Origin: Dermanyssus gallinae
Lineage: Eukaryota > Arthropoda > Arachnida > Mesostigmata > Dermanyssidae
Direction of reading: 5' to 3'
Length of the DNA: 64,000 nucleotides
NCBI GenBank assembly: GCA_003439945.1
Contig: QVRM01001806.1
Span: 1-64,000 of the forward strand
Both the position numbers and the translations under genes were made by a program. Positions 61,033 through 64,000 of the stretch are shown in pieces (position 1 is the first letter of the stretch; every line of letters starts with the position of its first letter). The notes under the pieces were generated by a model, which was not told the DNA's origin, made no database searches, and worked only from the letters and a program-made list of their open reading frames with translations.

Positions 61033-63480
61033 TTGGAATACAACATTGAATTTATTCAATAATTGCACATTTGCACACTGAGGCAGTGCCCGCCTAAAAA
61101 AATAGTTTAAAATCGCCTCCCGGTGAGTTCGCCTGCTCCTCCTCCGCGACGGACCCAGCTCTTGTGGTCCCGGTGCGCCCGGAAGACCCGTAGGGTACCC
61201 TGCATGGCCAGGACGGTTAGGTCGATCAGGTTTTTCTTCGATAACCCGAGAGTCAGGAGATCCTTCACCGACTCGGGCTCCCATACACCGGTCATCGACA
61301 CGGTGATGGACCCGAATCGGTGGGGAAGCGAGCTGGGAAGTTGATCCCTGACCCCGGGTATGTCGTATTTCCTGATCTTATCCCGTCTGGCCAATGCAAG
61401 GTCTCTTGAGGGGCCGCAGACCTCGGCGTCCAAGACCCAGACCCTCGTAGGTGTTGTTATGACGAGGTCTGGTCTCCGAGCCGGTGCGGCGGGTCTTCGG
61501 AAGGTGCGCTCTCGTTCCACCTGCATTCCTTTAGCACGGAGTAGGCGGGTGACTCGCTCACATATGTCATCGTGGCGCTTGATTATAGGGCGATGGGTGT
61601 GATCGCACACTTGAGCGATGTGGGCCAGCGTCTCGACAGCGTTGCACCCATGACGACAAAATTTGTCGTACCCGGGGCGACCCCTTGCGAGTCTGGCACG
61701 CGTTGGTAGTGCGTTGATCCTTAACTTAATCAGGTTTATGTACTCCCTACCGGATAGGTAAGGAGTACCCTTGACCCAGTCATTTGTAAAAGGGGTTAGG
61801 TGTGTGTGTTTCAGGTGAGCCCCATCGACTGTGTTATGTAGTGTACGAGACCAGTACTCGGTCTCGTGTGCGGCGTCCTCAATGGTCGTGTCATCGAACA
61901 CACAGAGAGCGCTGGTTTTCGCCAGCTCCTTTCTGTGATAATCGGTCGACAGCAGCCACTGAGTGCCTATGTGGGATGATCTGTTCAGGGCAGTGAGGCG
62001 GGAGAGGCGAAGTCTGGGAATTAGTGTACGGAGACAGGGGATGTCCAGACCGCCGTGTGAGATGTGCGCGTATAGGAAGGCGTTTGGCACGCTGTTTTCG
62101 AGTTTGAGCCACTGCAATTTCACCGTTCGCCTGATCTCACAGTCTAGTTCTAGGAGGAATTTTTTGAGACGGTCGGGGACCAGCGACCAGTTTATAGAGA
62201 ATTTTCGGGATAAGGAATTGTTTCAGTATTGTTAAGCGTTGCTGGGGTTTAAGGGGAGCTGATGTTAGTCTGCCGAGTAGTTCTAGGAGAGTGACCTTGG
62301 CCGTGTCGACTCTGCCATTACTGTCGAACTCGATGCCAAGGTATCTCCATCGAGCGCATATACCCTTGGCTGGCAATTGCCTCCCTCCAACGGAGAATTC
62401 GGGGGTTGACTGATAAAGGCTCTTCTTCACCCGGCTATCATAAAGATGCGAGATCGTAAAGCTCTTATCAGTGTTGATTTCAAGGCCTCTTTCTTTAAGT
62501 AAGGGGAAAGCTAAATCTAGGAGTTGTTGGAGGGTGTTCTTGGTGGAGGCGAGGAGGATGAGGTCGTCCGCAAAGGCTAGGCCCATAAGGCGGTTTCCTT
62601 CTTTTAGTCGATATCCTAAATTGTCTAAGTTTATTTTCCTGAGAATGTCGTCAAGAACTATATTAAATAACAGGGGTGACAGGGGATCACCCTGACGAAC
62701 ACCCCTGGTGGGCCTGATAGTACGACATTCTTTACCGAATTCGAGGAGAGTTTGGGACGATTGGTATAGGCGCTCGATATACTCGATGAAGACTTCCGGA
62801 TACCCTCTGGCCCCGAGTGTCCACAGGACCGCGTCATGGCCGATCGAGTCGAACGCCTTACGCAGGTCGACCGACGCGATCCGCAATTCGCGGCCTGTGG
62901 ACTTGGCATCATGAATGATGCCATCGAGAACCGTCAGGTTTTCGAAAGTCCCATCGAATGGGAGGAAGGCTCGTTGAGTGGGGAGAATTTTAATAGATTT
63001 TTGGATACGTTTAGAAAGGATTTTATTAAGCGTTCTTTGTAAGTAAGAGCTAATCGAGATGGGTCGGAGGTCACTGGGGGAGGAGGCATCAGTGACCTTG
63101 GGGATGAACGCTACTCGAGCCTTTTGTTGGCAGGGGGGAACATCGCTAATGAATAGAATATTAAGGAGACAGCAGACATTCTCTAAGGGGAGTTTACGGA
63201 GGGATGCTAGTTTAATCCCATCCAAGCCTAGTGCTTTAGATGTCCCTCGGAGAGCTGATTGCGTTTCTAGGAGGGAGATAGGGGTAGAAACGCAGTTGAG
63301 ATCAGGGTTGGGGATGTAGGGGTTTGGCGTAAGTGGCGGGGGGTGGGGGTTGGGTCATTGCAGTAGCCCAATGCTCTACAACCTCCGTGTCATTCATGTT
63401 GTTTATTCGGCGTACACCGTCTAGTATGCCTTGAGCACACTTGGAGCGGTTTTTGTTGTATAATTTCTGTGTGATAGCGT
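61033..63480 (-). mobile_element. R2-clade non-LTR retrotransposon, 5'-truncated
   Basis: The minus strand encodes the RT and C-terminal half of an R2-type protein, with an upstream remnant (YNKNRSKCAQGILDG, near 63,460) of the segment before the RT. The 3' UTR is about 70 bp with ATTGAATAAATTC. R2 elements normally sit in 28S rRNA genes; I see no rRNA-like sequence at either edge (TA repeats on one side, AT-rich non-rRNA on the other). Confidence 0.85.
61107..63225 (-). pseudogene. R2-like ORF: reverse transcriptase, CCHC, restriction-like endonuclease (one frameshift)
   Basis: The RT part (63,225-62,137) contains LDGIKLASLRKLP, VAFIPKVTDASSPSDLRPIS, ASVDLRKAFDSIGHD (block A), GVRQGDPLSPLLFN and LAFADDLILLAST (FADD). 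After a frameshift near 62,130 the C-terminal part (62,123-61,107) has GGLDIPCLRTLIPRLRL, the CCHC motif CRHGCNAVETLAHIAQVC, and the nuclease core RRPDLVI with VWVLDAEV (PD...D). All catalytic residues visible are kept, so decay is recent apart from the truncation. The frame also continues upstream of 63,225 with interruptions. Confidence 0.88.
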
Positions 63481-63489
63481 AGTGTTCCC

Positions 63490-64000
63490 TGTATATATAC
63501 AGGGTGTTGCAGAAATTTTTCATAATAGAATATACAAATTGTAGAACTCGTTAAAGCAAATATTTTTTCCAATGGAACATGGTCTCTGAGAAGTCTTGTT
63601 TCGGAGTGAGAGCGAAATTACTACAATTTGTGACACTAGTGTTTTTGCCCGACATAGGAGCATAAAATGTGCTGTTGCGAGACAACCAGTCCTCCTATAC
63701 AGAAACTAAACACACTGTCGGGTTCGTGAGAAAATTCTGCTTCTTCCGAAGAATATACAAGGCCGGTCAGAAGATGCGACACGGTCGTTTAGAAAAGAAG
63801 ATGTTTTTTATTAGCTTTCACGCCAAATACTTCAGAATCATAACCCTACGACCACCCACGTGTTCAAAGCTAACATATTTAGCAAATGCGCATGACGATC
63901 ATTTTGGTACCAAACTTACGGCAATGCGAGCTGTGGTTGCAGAGTAATTACGATTTTTCGGCGAACATGTCGAGATTAAGTGCATGAAAATGACGCGCTG
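63490..64000. other. Non-coding sequence, possible DNA-transposon end
   Basis: ACAGGGTGTTGCAGAAATTT near 63,499 resembles the terminal bases of several arthropod DNA transposons (CAGGGTGTT...), but no matching inverted end lies in the window. A 92-codon open frame at 63,669-63,947 has no recognisable family. Confidence 0.35.

Noticed and set aside
63669..63947. 92-codon open frame
   Set aside because: No recognisable domain and no comparison copy; likely chance.
1..64000. CRISPR arrays, operons, bacterial promoters
   Set aside because: Repeats are microsatellites or transposons; sequence is clearly eukaryotic.
1..64000. LTR retrotransposons or complete viral genomes
   Set aside because: I found no long terminal direct repeats with TG...CA ends and no protease/integrase motifs; all RTs seen are non-LTR type.

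Overview
This is a eukaryotic, almost certainly animal (most likely arthropod) genomic window made mainly of nested, mostly decayed transposable elements. The evidence for an animal is the mix of R1-, R2- and CR1/Jockey-type non-LTR retrotransposons, a mariner and a Tc3-like DNA transposon, tRNA-derived SINE-like sequence and long (TA)n and (TAA)n microsatellites. There are no bacterial-style operons, and I recognise no ordinary host housekeeping gene. I cannot fix the species; a chelicerate would fit but is a guess.

Left part (1-19.1 kb). A CR1/Jockey-group element (family X) is interrupted by a 1,292-bp mariner. Next comes a nest in which an R1-like element (4,468-7,819) sits inside another R1-like element (4,356-8,700), which sits inside a CR1-like element (family Y). 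An endonuclease-type (RLE) element lies beside TAA repeats. At 10.4-14.9 kb, a gag-like zinc-knuckle ORF1 lies directly upstream of an ORF encoding a C2H2 finger, a reverse transcriptase and a restriction-like endonuclease; this may be one two-ORF element of unusual composition. More decayed CR1/Jockey fragments follow.

Middle part (19.1-33 kb). An old duplicated block (P1: 19,118-27,530) carries a decayed but complete CR1-like insertion (family Z, with target-site duplication), a tRNA-derived SINE-like insertion, a small conserved ORF and a Tc3-like transposon. Its paralogue P2 (55,013-59,376) lacks these insertions and so serves as an empty-site reference. At 28.1-32.7 kb lies the best preserved element, a family Y copy with two long open reading frames: ORF1 with a PHD-like finger and an esterase-like domain, ORF2 with APE endonuclease, RT and a C-terminal Cys/His motif. 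It sits in a (TA)n tract between inverted starts of an unrecognised gene family (here called W).

Right part (33-64 kb). Two nearly identical 11.16-kb units (33,034-44,193 and 44,194-55,380) lie in tandem. Each holds two W gene copies, an RLE fragment, a decayed R1-like element with a tRNA-like sequence and T-run at its 5' side, a Y copy, and another RLE fragment at TAA repeats. They differ mostly by homopolymer indels, so an assembly or haplotype origin must be excluded. Then come P2, with a further RLE fragment between TAA tracts, a tRNA-like sequence, and a 5'-truncated R2-clade element at 61.0-63.5 kb.

The elements do not form a pathway. The window is a record of repeated retrotransposition into earlier insertions. 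The features most likely to be new are the W gene family, the gag-like/RLE composite, the tRNA-like heads on two unrelated retroelements, and the small ORF conserved between P1 and P2.
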